From Myxococcus stipitatus DSM 14675 (GTDB lineage Bacteria; Myxococcota; Myxococcia; Myxococcales; Myxococcaceae), in assembly GCF_000331735.1 (NCBI RefSeq), contig NC_020126.1:2170001-2234000 (forward strand): 64,000 bases of DNA, read 5' to 3'. The notes under the pieces were generated by a model. The model ran no database searches, was not told the DNA's origin, and worked only from the letters and a program-made list of their open reading frames with translations. Position numbers and translations under genes: made by a program. Shown here in pieces: positions 35,119-44,108 of the stretch (the stretch's first letter is position 1; every line of letters starts with the position of its first letter).

Positions 35119-36513
35119 GTGCTGAAGAAGGTGTGTGTGTCATGGATGCTGGTGGCGGGCGGAGTGCTGCCGCTTGCCGCGTGTGATGGCGAGCCGAAGA
35201 CCCCGGAAATCATCGACTCGCGCGGCCCGGGAGACGTGGTGCTGCTCATCGAGCGGCTGGGCGTGGAGGGCCCCTACATCACGGGGCGGAAGGAGCGCTT
35301 CAAGGTCGCCGCCGCGGGAGAGTCCTTCAAGTCCGTGCGCTGGAGCGCCACGGCGGGGGCTCTCGAGGCGGACGCCGAGCAGGTCGAGTGGACTCCGCTT
35401 GGGCAGGGCGAGGCGTCGTTGACCGTCTCCGTGGAGACCGAGTCCGGAAAGGTGGCGCAAGGGGCCTTCCACTTCAACGTGGTGGCCGCGCCGTCCACGC
35501 TCATCGACCCGGGGCCGGACCTGACGGGTTCTCGGTGTGAGCTCGCCTTCGACAGCACGGGCAAGGGGCACGCCCTCTATCTGAACGACTCGCACCAGAG
35601 CCTCTGGTACGCCACGTGGGACGGCACGTCGTGGACGACCGAGGTGGTGGACGGCCCCGGCTTCAACAATGGTGGGACCTACGTCTGGGAGGCCGCTCTG
35701 GCGGTGGACGCCGGAACAGGCGTGCCACACATTGCCTATATCGCGGGTGAAGGCCCCCCGGACAAACCCTCGAGCCGGAGCGTGAGGTATGCCACCCGAC
35801 TCGACCGGGCCTGGACACTCACGAGCGTGTCCGCGCACTACTACGGGTTGCCATCGAAACTGAGCATCGCTCTGAATCCCGCGCAAGGAGGATTGCCCAC
35901 TATCGCCTACGACGGGACCTATAACTACGACTTCGCGCGGCGCACCGCGTCCGGAACTTGGAGTCCCACGCGGATGGACGCCCGCGAACTGTCGGGAGAT
36001 ATCTCCTTCGACGCCGCTGGCTCCCTGTTCATCCCCCACTACGCCCACTCTCTCCGCAAGACCTATGTGAGTGTCGTCGCGCAGGAGCCGTCGACCCAGG
36101 AGTCGCTCCTGGACCTGCAGATGGTGGAGACCCCCGGCACCTACGAGTGGCTCTCGGCGGCCTGGAGCCCGGACTCCCACTTGATGCTGCTGGCCCGGTC
36201 ACAAGACCCGGCTTCGCGGGCTGCCCTCAGGGACATCACCCTCGCGAATCCGCTCTCCGCCAGCACCATCCGCACCTCACCGCTCGACCTCAAGCACGAC
36301 GCGAGTGACCTGGCTCATGGCTCGCGCGGCCCCGTCATCGCCCACCGCCACGGGACGTCACTGGAGCTCATCACGACCGACGCGCGGGGCTTCTGGAAGT
36401 ACACCCAGCTCGGCTCGGTGCAGGACGGCACGCGCCCCAGCGTGGCTATCCGGCCCACGACGGGCACGGCGCACGTCTGCTACCAGCGCGACGGCAAGGT
36501 GAACTTCCAGTAG
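35119..36513 (+). CDS. Propeller-like lipoprotein, GTG start
   Basis: 464 residues from a GTG with AGGAG six bases upstream. Lipoprotein signal ending in LPLAACDG. Residues 40-125 form a bacterial Ig-like domain (GKVAQGAFHFNVV). The rest is a likely propeller with recurring units (HALYLNDSHQSLWYATWDG, VPHIAYIAGEG, LPTIAYDGTYNYDFARRTAS, TAHVCYQRDGKV) as in surface proteins that bind polymers or partners. No catalytic motif. Function unknown. Confidence 0.85.
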   Translation: MLKKVCVSWMLVAGGVLPLAACDGEPKTPEIIDSRGPGDVVLLIERLGVEGPYITGRKERFKVAAAGESFKSVRWSATAGALEADAEQVEWTPLGQGEASLTVSVETESGKVAQGAFHFNVVAAPSTLIDPGPDLTGSRCELAFDSTGKGHALYLNDSHQSLWYATWDGTSWTTEVVDGPGFNNGGTYVWEAALAVDAGTGVPHIAYIAGEGPPDKPSSRSVRYATRLDRAWTLTSVSAHYYGLPSKLSIALNPAQGGLPTIAYDGTYNYDFARRTASGTWSPTRMDARELSGDISFDAAGSLFIPHYAHSLRKTYVSVVAQEPSTQESLLDLQMVETPGTYEWLSAAWSPDSHLMLLARSQDPASRAALRDITLANPLSASTIRTSPLDLKHDASDLAHGSRGPVIAHRHGTSLELITTDARGFWKYTQLGSVQDGTRPSVAIRPTTGTAHVCYQRDGKVNFQ

Positions 36514-36544
36514 GCGCGCGTCCACCGCCCGGCCCCACGCGGCC

Positions 36545-37759
36545 TCAGACCCGAGGCACCGCCGTGGGGCCACACGTCGCCACCAGCCCCTCCCGGGGAA
36601 TCCGCAGCGTGAAGACCGAGCCCTTCCCCAGCTCGCTCTCCACGGTGATGGTCCCATGGTGTGCTTCGACAATCTGATGGGTGATGAAGAGGCCCAGCCC
36701 CATGCCGCCGTAATGCGGGTCCGAGACGGCGCGCACGAAGCGCTCGAAGATGCGGTGCTGATGCACCGGGGCGATGCCGATGCCCTCGTCCCGCACGGTG
36801 AGCACCGCGAGCGTCTCGCTCACCTTCACGCTCAGGTGGATGGGCTTGCCCGCGCCGTACTTGATGGCGTTCGTCAGCAGGTTCGTCACGGCCTGCTCCA
36901 TCCGCCGCCGGTCCCACGTCCCCTCGATGGCGTGCGACGCCGACACGTCCAGGTGGCACCCCAAGGACGCTGCCTGCGGCCCGTAGCGCAGGGCCACGTC
37001 CCGCAGGAGCGCCGCCAGGTCCATCCGCTCCGGCTGGAGCGGAAGGCGTCCCACGTTGATGCGCGAGACATCCAGCAGGTCGTCGATGAGGTCCGCCAGC
37101 TTGCGCACCTGCCCACTCGCCGCGGCCAGCTCCCGAGACAGCTTCCCGTCGGCCAGGAGCGACTCGGGGTTCTTCTCCGCCGCGCGCCGCAGCGAGGACA
37201 GCTTCAGCTGCAGCGGCGTGAGCGGCGTCTTCAGCTCGTGCGAGGCGACGGACAGGAACTCGTCCCGCGCGTGCAGCGCCTCGCGCAGCCGCTCCAACTC
37301 CCGCGTCTCCTCGGCGTGCTTGCGCTGGGTGAAGTCCCGCGTCACCTTGCCGAAGCCCCGCAGCTCGCCGCTCTCGTCGAACAGCGCGGTGATGACGACG
37401 TTCGCCCAGAACCGCGTCCCGTCCTTGCGCAGCCTCCAGCCCTCGTCCTCGAAGCGGCCCAGCCGGATGGCGGACTCCAGCTCCCAGTCGGGCTTGCCCC
37501 AGGCAACGTCCTCTGGTGGATAGAAGCGGCTGAAGTGCTGGCCCAGGATCTCGCTCGCCCGGTAGCCCTTGATGCGCTCGGCCCCCAGGTTCCAGCTCGC
37601 GATGTGACCCCTCACGTCCAGCGTCAGGATGGCGTAGTCCGTGACGCTCGCGATGAGCAGGCGGAGCTGGTCCGCCGTGTCACGATTGGAGCGCTCACCT
37701 CGGGAATAGGTGATGACTCCGTCGCTCGAGTTCAGTGAGAGTGGATGGTTGTCGCCCAA
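36545..37759 (-). CDS. PAS-domain sensor histidine kinase
   Basis: About 404 residues from a TTG at 37759 with GAGG six bases upstream; an ATG at 37822 would add 21 residues but has a poorly spaced site, so the start is uncertain. No membrane helix: cytosolic. A PAS domain (residues about 25-145, YAILTLDVRGHIASWNLGAE, YKG-type loop) is followed by a PAC segment, HisKA with H in SVASHELKTPLTPLQ (about residue 174), and HATPase with LLTNAIKYG, VRDEGIGIA and GGMGLGLFI. No regulator gene is adjacent: an orphan kinase, common in myxobacteria. Confidence 0.9.
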   Translation of the reverse strand: MGDNHPLSLNSSDGVITYSRGERSNRDTADQLRLLIASVTDYAILTLDVRGHIASWNLGAERIKGYRASEILGQHFSRFYPPEDVAWGKPDWELESAIRLGRFEDEGWRLRKDGTRFWANVVITALFDESGELRGFGKVTRDFTQRKHAEETRELERLREALHARDEFLSVASHELKTPLTPLQLKLSSLRRAAEKNPESLLADGKLSRELAAASGQVRKLADLIDDLLDVSRINVGRLPLQPERMDLAALLRDVALRYGPQAASLGCHLDVSASHAIEGTWDRRRMEQAVTNLLTNAIKYGAGKPIHLSVKVSETLAVLTVRDEGIGIAPVHQHRIFERFVRAVSDPHYGGMGLGLFITHQIVEAHHGTITVESELGKGSVFTLRIPREGLVATCGPTAVPRV

Positions 37760-37846
37760 TTCGCGCCTCGTCCGGCCACTTAAAAGAACACGCCAGTGTC
37801 GACACGCAAGCGGGTGTCTCATCCTTTCGTCCAGTAGACGAAGTCG

Positions 37847-37944
37847 TCGCCCCGCCTTCCATGTCGACAGGCGGGGCGAGTGTCTCCCTGTGTGCTCTGA
37901 CTCGAGGGTGAGACACTGTTGAATTCACAGTGAAACGTGAATTC
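37847..37944. repeat. Cluster of three perfect hairpins
   Basis: Three hairpins between the kinase and aidB genes: GAATTCAC/GTGAATTC at 37921-37928/37937-37944; AGTGTCTC/GAGACACT at 37879-37886/37910-37917; and TCGCCCCGCCT/AGGCGGGGCGA at 37847-37857/37869-37879. They follow the aidB stop on the minus strand. They may serve as terminators, an mRNA stabiliser or operators for the kinase. Confidence 0.65.
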
Positions 37945-37949
37945 CTTGT

Positions 37950-39626
37950 TCAGCTCCCGACGCCCTCGGGGAACGCGCGCTCGATGAGCGCCTTCATGGG
38001 GGCGTGTGCGGGCAGGGTGCCGAAGCAGTTGCCGTGGGCCCCTCCCAGGCGCGTCTCGCAGAAAGTGTCGGCCACCTGACTGTTGCCCGCGCGCAGCAGG
38101 AGCGAGGCCTGGAGCGCCAGGGCCAGCCGCTCGACGACGAAGCGGGAGCGCGTCTCCAGCGTGGCGGTGTCCGCGAAGTCCTTGGCGATGCGGGCCATCT
38201 CCGCGTCGAGCGCGGGGTGGGCGCCCTGGGCCGCCATCAGCTCCTGGAACAGGGCCTCGCGGCTCTCCGGCTCGCGGGTGGCGGCGCGCAGCACGTCCAG
38301 GCACTGGATGTTGCCGCTGCCCTCCCAGATGGAGTTGAGCGGGGCCTGGCGGTAGAGCCGCGGCAGGTTGGCCTCCTCCACGTAGCCGGCGCCGCCCAGG
38401 CACTCCTGGGCTTCGTTGACGAACGTCGGCGCGCGCTTGCAGACCCAGTACTTGCCCACGGCGGTGGCCATGCGCGCGAAGGCGGCTTCACGCGGGTCGC
38501 GGTGGCCCGCGTCCACGGCGCGCGACACCCGCGCGGTCAGCACGGTGTGTGCCTCCGACTCCAGCGCCAGGTCCGCCAGCACGTTCATCATCAAGGGCTG
38601 GTCGATGAGCTTGCGGCCGAAGGCCTTGCGGTGGCGCGTGTGGTGGATGGCCTGCACCAGCGCCTGGCGCATGAGGCTGCTGGAGCCAATCATGCAGTCC
38701 TGCCGCGTGAGGGCGACCATCTCCAGGATGGTGGCCACGCCGCGGCCTTCCTCGCCGACCATGAAGGCCACCGCGCCCAGGAACTCCACCTCCGAGCTGG
38801 CGTTGCTCCAGTCGCCCAGCTTGTCCTTGAGGCGCTGGATGCGGATGGCGTTGCGCTCCCCGGTGGGCGTGAAGCGCGGCAGGAGGAAGCACGACAGGCC
38901 GCCCTCGGACTGCGCGAGCACGAAGAACGCGTCGCTCATGGGCGCGGAGAAGAAGAACTTGTGGCCCACGAGCGCGTACGGGTTGCCCGGGCCGCGCTCG
39001 CCCAGCGGGCTTGCGCGCGTGGTGTTGCTGCGCACGTCGGAGCCGCCCTGCTTCTCCGTCATGCCCATGCCGATGGTGATGCCCGTCTTCTGGCTGGCGG
39101 GGATGAAGCGCGAGTCATACGACGCGGAGGTGATGCGCGGCAGCCACTCGGCGGCGAGCCCCGCGTGGTGCCGGAACGTGGGCACACACGCGTACGTCAT
39201 GGTCAGCGGACAGCTGGTCCCCTGGTCCGCCTGGTTGTGCAGGTACGAGAGCGCCATGCGCGCGACGTGGGCGCCCGGCGTCTTCTCGTGCCGCCACGCA
39301 TAGTTGGGGATGCCGTGGGTGACGGCCGCTTCCATGATGCGGTGGTAGGCGGGATGGAACTCCACCTCGTCCAGGCGGTTGCCATAGCGGTCGAACGGCT
39401 TGAACTTGGGCTTGTTCTCGTTGGCGAGGAAGCCCAGCTGCATCAGCTCGCCGCCCGCGAGCGGCCCGTACTTCGCGATGTCCGCTTCCGCCCAGCTTCC
39501 GCCTTCGCGCGCCACGGCCTCGCGCAGCGGGAGGTCCGTCTTCCAGGCGTCGTAGACCAGGGGCGGCGCCTGATTGGTGACTTCATGGGTGATGAACGTC
39601 GTCGCGAGGGGGCCGGAAGTACTCAT
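37950..39626 (-). CDS. aidB: AidB-type acyl-CoA dehydrogenase homolog
   Basis: 558 residues (E. coli AidB has 541). Flavoprotein of the acyl-CoA dehydrogenase fold. The AidB-type region reads GMGMTEKQGGSDVRSNTTRA, nearly identical to E. coli AidB, and the ETRLGGAHGNCFGTLPAHA C-terminal segment fits the DNA-binding domain of that protein. In E. coli AidB is induced by alkylation and is thought to shield DNA; it also has weak dehydrogenase activity. Other AidB-like myxobacterial proteins act in fatty acid catabolism, so the role is not settled. Monocistronic. Confidence 0.92.
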   Translation of the reverse strand: MSTSGPLATTFITHEVTNQAPPLVYDAWKTDLPLREAVAREGGSWAEADIAKYGPLAGGELMQLGFLANENKPKFKPFDRYGNRLDEVEFHPAYHRIMEAAVTHGIPNYAWRHEKTPGAHVARMALSYLHNQADQGTSCPLTMTYACVPTFRHHAGLAAEWLPRITSASYDSRFIPASQKTGITIGMGMTEKQGGSDVRSNTTRASPLGERGPGNPYALVGHKFFFSAPMSDAFFVLAQSEGGLSCFLLPRFTPTGERNAIRIQRLKDKLGDWSNASSEVEFLGAVAFMVGEEGRGVATILEMVALTRQDCMIGSSSLMRQALVQAIHHTRHRKAFGRKLIDQPLMMNVLADLALESEAHTVLTARVSRAVDAGHRDPREAAFARMATAVGKYWVCKRAPTFVNEAQECLGGAGYVEEANLPRLYRQAPLNSIWEGSGNIQCLDVLRAATREPESREALFQELMAAQGAHPALDAEMARIAKDFADTATLETRSRFVVERLALALQASLLLRAGNSQVADTFCETRLGGAHGNCFGTLPAHAPMKALIERAFPEGVGS

Positions 39627-39704
39627 GAGGTGGAAGGATAGGCGAGCCCCCCGGCTGGAGCGAGCGCAACTTCCCGGCCCGTCCGCCCCCCGCGCGAGCG
39701 GGGC

Positions 39705-40184
39705 TCAGAACGTCATCGTGATGACCAGCGTGTCGGAGTACGCGCCCGCGGACGCGGCCTGGCCCGCCGGAATCCGGCCGTAGATGGGGACGGTGACCTC
39801 CACCGCGTTCACGGGAAACACAGGCCCGTAGCGCACGGTGCCCAGCGAACCATTGCCCCAGATGAGCAGCCGCGTGGCATCGAGGTAGAGGTTGTAGTTG
39901 AGCCTGTTGCTCGACGGGCCTTGGAGCTTGCGGGGGAAGTAGCTCCCGGCGCCGCCCGCGCTCAGGTCGAGGGTGAGCGTGCTCAACTGCGGCTGCGCAT
40001 CGCAGCGGTAGGTGATGCTGCCCGTGGTGTCGAGCGGGAAGGTGGCGCTGCTGGTGTAGACGCCGAAGCTGGGGCCCACCGTGGACTGGAAGCGGCAGAC
40101 GGCGTGGGCGGCGGGCAGGCAGAGCAGGTTCGCGCCCATCAGCATCCAGGCCCGCGTGTGACTCGAGACGCCCAGGCTACTCAT
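39705..40184 (-). CDS. SCPU (spore coat U) domain protein, terminal subunit
   Basis: 159 residues: a signal peptide ending in PAAHAV, then an SCPU domain with VCRFQST, two Cys, and the characteristic end ARIPAGQA-type loop (PIYGRIPAGQAASAGAYSDT) and final LVITMTF beta-strand. Last gene of the four-gene chaperone-usher operon, overlapping the usher stop by eight bases. In this position the subunit is likely a minor or tip component. Confidence 0.88.
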   Translation of the reverse strand: MSSLGVSSHTRAWMLMGANLLCLPAAHAVCRFQSTVGPSFGVYTSSATFPLDTTGSITYRCDAQPQLSTLTLDLSAGGAGSYFPRKLQGPSSNRLNYNLYLDATRLLIWGNGSLGTVRYGPVFPVNAVEVTVPIYGRIPAGQAASAGAYSDTLVITMTF

Positions 40185-42495
40185 CCACGCACCTCACGGT
40201 CCCCAGGTCGATGACCTGTCCCGTCTGGGAGGGAATCTCCAACACCGCGTTGCAGCTGCCACCGGTGTACAGGACTGTCGCCGGGTGTCGCCCGGGAGGC
40301 AGCCCCACCAGCTCGAACTCGCCATGCCAGCCGATGGGGGAGCTCCACCGCTGGCCCTCCACGACGACCTGGACCTCGCCGTGGGCGGGCACGCGCGGAG
40401 AAGGCCCCTCGGAGAGGACCAGCGTGCCTCGGAAGGCGCGCACGGTGTCCACCTGGAAGTCGAGCACCACGCCGCCCCGTCTCCAGGGGGCCACGTGCCG
40501 CTCCGTCGCCGGGACATACACTTCCAAGGGCAGGTCCTCGTCCGTGAGCGACAGCCGGTTGACGCCATAGGCTTGCAGCCGCGTCACCACCAGCTCCCCC
40601 CGGGCGTTCGTCCTCCCGATGACGTGGTTGTTGAGCCGCACGCCCACGCCCTCCACGCCCTCCACGCGCACCAGGGCATACCCCTGGTCCACCGCGCGCG
40701 TGGCGTGGATGCGTCCGCCCAGGGCCACCAGTCCCCCGGAGACCTCGGCCGCGCCCACCAGCACGCCCTCGCGCCACTCCGCGCCCGCGGCGTAGCGGCC
40801 CACGTTCGTCTCGTAGTCGGCGCGCGCGAGCGCCAGGTCATACCGCCCCACCTGTCCCTGGACCTGGAAGCCCAGGCCGCCCTCCAGCGGAATGCCGCGC
40901 GACACGTCCACCGCGGTGAGTCCCCCCGAGCGCGCTTGCGTGTGGCTCACGCCGCCGCTCGTCATCGCGTCGAGGATGGCGGTCAGCGACACCATGCCCT
41001 CCAGCGCCGCGGGGCGCTGGGGCTCCTGGTTCCGGTGGGCGGAGAAGGAGAGCAGGGTCCTGCCGGTCATCTGGACGGTGGTGGTCGCGCCCAGCCACGT
41101 CGTCCAGCCCACGGACCTCCACCGCCGCAGCAGCGCCTGTCCTGTCAGGCTGAAGCGGCCCCCCAGCGCGACGAAGAGCGAGCCGCCCGTCTCCAGCCTC
41201 GGGTGGGGCGCGTCGTGCGCGAGGCTGCTGTGGGCATACGCGGGACTCATGAGCCGCGCGAAGACGGTGCCCCCCGCCCGGAGTCCCTGGACGGTGTAGG
41301 CCGAGCCCACCGCCGCGCCCGAGCGCCGATGCGAGATGCTCACGGCCTCGGAGAACTCCAGCTCGCCCAGCGGGAGCTGGAGCCACTGCACGGAGCCGGT
41401 GCTGAACAGGTCCGGCGACAGCTCCAGCCGCAGGCCCGGCGTCAGCCACGGCGTGGCGCCCATCCGGAAGTGGCCCAGCAGCAGCGGGCGGCCATAGTCG
41501 AAGCTCCGCGTGCTCAGCGACTCGCGCTCCACGCCCAGGGACACCTGGTAGTCCGCGACGCCCGGCGCGAGGAGCTGGGCGCCCAGCGAGTACGCGGAGC
41601 TCACCTCGCGCGTGCGTCCGAAGGCATCCCTCACCACGTAGCGCGTGAGGCCCTCGCCTCGCGGCAGCGTGAGGTTCTCCAGCCGGTAGGGCCCCGGAGG
41701 CAGCTCGGTGCGGCGCACCAGCCGGTTGTTGACGTAGACCTCCAGCGTGGACGGCGTGGTGACGTCACCGGCCAGGTCCTGCACGGGGTTGCGGACGAAG
41801 TAGGGGTTGAGCTCGAACGAGCGCAGGACGTGGACCCCCGCCACCACCGCGCCGCCGCCCAGCACGCCGCCATACCCGGTGGCCTCGCCCGCGATGGCGC
41901 GCACCATCACCTCCGGGAAGTCCACCGTGAGCTGGCTCAGCCCCCGCAAGGGCAGGCCGCCGGGGGTCCATCGGCCCTGGGTCGTCAGGAGCGCCCGGTC
42001 CAGCGACACGCCGACTTCGCCAAACAAGGACAGCGACGTGTTGCGCGCATGGGCCGCGTAGTTGAGGAACGCGCTGGGGCTGCCTGTCACCTGATAGTCG
42101 GGGGGCGGGGCGGGGGCCAGGTTCACCCGCGTCACGCCAAAGGCAGACGGCGGGAGCTCACACGTCAGCCGGGTGGTGTCCGGGTCCAGCTGGCAGCTCG
42201 CCTGGGGCGCCAGGGATTGGAGTGAGACATAGGCCGTGCCGTCGAGGACCTCGATGCGTCCTCGCAGCCAGCGCGGGTCGACCCCGGCCTCCTCCAGCGT
42301 GGAGGCCGGCAGGAGCACGTCCTGGCCGCGCAGCAGCGGGAAGACATCCCCCCGGTTGGCGCCATTCAACGTCAGCTCCGCCACGATGGGGGTCGTCTGG
42401 GGGCCGGGCGCGGAGGGCTCCGCGGCCCACGCGGGCGTGAGGCCCAGCGCCAGCCCCAGCGCGACCCGAGACACGGCCTGGTTGAGCCGGCTCAT
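40177..42495 (-). CDS. mcuC: Chaperone-usher outer-membrane usher
   Basis: 772 residues. Signal peptide (LGLALGLTPAWAAEPS), then the usher N-terminal domain (VAELTLNGANRGDVFPLL), a large beta-barrel with a plug (residues about 100-640; typical LPPGPYRLENLTLPRGEGL and VEGVEGVGVRLNNHVIGRT) and a C-terminal PapC_C-type domain. It belongs to the archaic family that goes with SCPU subunits. Both ends overlap its neighbours by a few bases, so the operon is translationally coupled. The Mcu symbol follows the M. xanthus system that assembles spore coat protein U; the assignment rests on gene order and domains. Confidence 0.9.
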   Translation of the reverse strand: MSRLNQAVSRVALGLALGLTPAWAAEPSAPGPQTTPIVAELTLNGANRGDVFPLLRGQDVLLPASTLEEAGVDPRWLRGRIEVLDGTAYVSLQSLAPQASCQLDPDTTRLTCELPPSAFGVTRVNLAPAPPPDYQVTGSPSAFLNYAAHARNTSLSLFGEVGVSLDRALLTTQGRWTPGGLPLRGLSQLTVDFPEVMVRAIAGEATGYGGVLGGGAVVAGVHVLRSFELNPYFVRNPVQDLAGDVTTPSTLEVYVNNRLVRRTELPPGPYRLENLTLPRGEGLTRYVVRDAFGRTREVSSAYSLGAQLLAPGVADYQVSLGVERESLSTRSFDYGRPLLLGHFRMGATPWLTPGLRLELSPDLFSTGSVQWLQLPLGELEFSEAVSISHRRSGAAVGSAYTVQGLRAGGTVFARLMSPAYAHSSLAHDAPHPRLETGGSLFVALGGRFSLTGQALLRRWRSVGWTTWLGATTTVQMTGRTLLSFSAHRNQEPQRPAALEGMVSLTAILDAMTSGGVSHTQARSGGLTAVDVSRGIPLEGGLGFQVQGQVGRYDLALARADYETNVGRYAAGAEWREGVLVGAAEVSGGLVALGGRIHATRAVDQGYALVRVEGVEGVGVRLNNHVIGRTNARGELVVTRLQAYGVNRLSLTDEDLPLEVYVPATERHVAPWRRGGVVLDFQVDTVRAFRGTLVLSEGPSPRVPAHGEVQVVVEGQRWSSPIGWHGEFELVGLPPGRHPATVLYTGGSCNAVLEIPSQTGQVIDLGTVRCVDE

Positions 42496-43271
42496 GGCAC
42501 GACGGGCACTCCACAGGACTCACGCGTGCCGACGGGCGCGCTCTGCCGGTACACGCCCTGGTCCGTCTCCACCTCGACTTCCAGCGAGCGGACCTTCTGG
42601 CAGTGCTCAGCGGTGATTCCCAGCGCGAAGGCGCGCGAGTTCCCCGGCAGCACGTACCAGCCGGGCTCCTCCTTCTCCACCACGCGCTGCCCCTGCGCAT
42701 CCAGCGCACGCACGCGCGCCTGGCGGATGAAGAAGTTCACCGTGCCCGGGTTCCTCACACGGAACTGGAAGTGGGAGTCGCGCAGGTCCACCTCCTCGAC
42801 TCGCGCTTGCACGTCCCGGTGCGTGGGCGCGACGAAGACGGGGATGGAGACCCGGGTGAGGATCTTCAGGCCCATGGACGGAGGCAGCGGTCCCACGGGC
42901 GGCAGCTCCTCCACGATGAGTCGGAAGGAGCGCTCCGTGTTCCGCGCCGCGGAGGAGATGCCCACCCGGATGGGGCGGGACTCCCCCGGCTCCAGCGTCA
43001 ACATGGCTGGGAAGAAGAAGACCTCCTGCGTGGGCTGAAGCGTCATGCGCCCGCCCTCGTCCTGGGTCCACGTGTGGACGGAGGCCTGGAACCGAGTGGT
43101 CTCGGTCCCCTGGTTCCTCACCGTCACCACCACGCCCTTGGCTCCGCCCTCCAGCTCCAGGCGGATGGGATTGACTTCGACGGTCGCGGCGAGCCCGGCC
43201 CCCGGAAGGGCTCCGCTCAAGAGTGCCGACAATCCCAGACAGCGGGCCCAGGTGGAGAGACGCAGGCGCAT
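42492..43271 (-). CDS. mcuB: PapD-like periplasmic pilus chaperone
   Basis: 259 residues from the ATG at 43271 (an in-frame ATG at 43286 would add five). Signal peptide (LLSGALPGAGLAATV). Two Ig-like domains: ATVEVNPIRLELEGGAKGVV at the start, FQASVHTWTQDEG, LEPGESRPIRVGI, and SFRLIVEELPP; these are the conserved features of the PapD fold (the LRLIVEE-type strand). The fold holds SCPU subunits by donor-strand complementation. Stop overlaps the usher start (ATGA). Confidence 0.9.
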   Translation of the reverse strand: MRLRLSTWARCLGLSALLSGALPGAGLAATVEVNPIRLELEGGAKGVVVTVRNQGTETTRFQASVHTWTQDEGGRMTLQPTQEVFFFPAMLTLEPGESRPIRVGISSAARNTERSFRLIVEELPPVGPLPPSMGLKILTRVSIPVFVAPTHRDVQARVEEVDLRDSHFQFRVRNPGTVNFFIRQARVRALDAQGQRVVEKEEPGWYVLPGNSRAFALGITAEHCQKVRSLEVEVETDQGVYRQSAPVGTRESCGVPVVP

Positions 43272-43286
43272 GGGGCTTCGTTCCAA

Positions 43287-43814
43287 TCAGAAGGTGATGG
43301 TCGCGACGACCGTGTCGTTGTAGGTGCCGGACGGGACGTTCTGCCCGCGCGCCACCGTGCCGTAGACGAGCACCGGCGTGGACAGGCCCGTGCCGATGTA
43401 GGGCAGGCCCGTGCCGGAGGTATTGCCCCACACCACCAGCCGGGCGATGTCCTGGTAGAGCTTGTAGGAGAGGTAGTCGGCGGACGTGGTGTTGAGCATC
43501 CGGCGCAGCGGCGCCGCGTCCGTGGAGCCCGTGTCGGGATGGGAGCCCTGGCCCAGCGTGACGACGGCGGTGCTCAGCAGGGTGCACTGCACCGTCAGCG
43601 AGCCGGACGCGAGCAGGTCGATGCCCGCGCTGGAGTTGATGACCACCGGGTCGTAGTTGCCGAAGTTGAGTGTCCCGGAGTTGATGCTGCAAGCCGCGGA
43701 CACGGTGGCGGTCACCGTCAGGTTGGCGGTGGCCGTGGCGGCCTCGGACTGGGTCGACGCGAAGACGGAGGCGGCGACAACCGCGGCGGCGAAGGCGCGT
43801 TGGGCTGCTTTCAT
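43287..43814 (-). CDS. mcuA: SCPU (spore coat U) domain protein, main subunit
   Basis: 175 residues from the ATG at 43814, with GGAG eight bases upstream. Signal peptide AAAVVAASVFASTQSEAA, then an SCPU domain: VTATVSAACSINSGTLNFGN, YDPVVINSSAG, the paired Cys, and the end GQNVPSGTYNDTVVATITF. First gene of the operon and thus the likely major subunit, homologous to spore coat protein U of M. xanthus. The N-terminal strand (ATATANLTVTATVSA) is the part that would be donated to the next subunit. Confidence 0.9.
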   Translation of the reverse strand: MKAAQRAFAAAVVAASVFASTQSEAATATANLTVTATVSAACSINSGTLNFGNYDPVVINSSAGIDLLASGSLTVQCTLLSTAVVTLGQGSHPDTGSTDAAPLRRMLNTTSADYLSYKLYQDIARLVVWGNTSGTGLPYIGTGLSTPVLVYGTVARGQNVPSGTYNDTVVATITF

Positions 43815-44005
43815 GTTCACTGCTCCAGCGGCAAGGGCCGGGAGATACCGGCCACGCCGACGGCTCATTGCAGCTTGGGCGCCAACGCCGGGAACGCCAA
43901 GGCGCCCCGCGCCGTGCTCAGCCCACGCCCCGCTTGCGCCGTGTGATTCACGGCGGAACAGGCCTCGGGACATCCACTGGTGGGCGTCAACCCCGGCCCG
44001 CGAGG

Positions 44006-44040
44006 GCACCTCCGGGCCGGAGTCGAGGACCCGGAGGTGC
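44006..44040 (-). terminator. Hairpin downstream of the chitinase gene
   Basis: GCACCTCCGG (44006-44015) pairs perfectly with CCGGAGGTGC (44031-44040). It lies after the GH18 gene stop on the minus strand and before the SCPU operon, so it probably ends the chitinase message. The rest of 43815-44108 holds nothing I can identify. Confidence 0.6.
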
Positions 44041-44108
44041 GGGGCGCGGAGGGTCGGTGGCTTCCCTGAGGGAGTGTTCCGCTTCCCGTTGGAGGTAGCG
44101 CGGGGACG

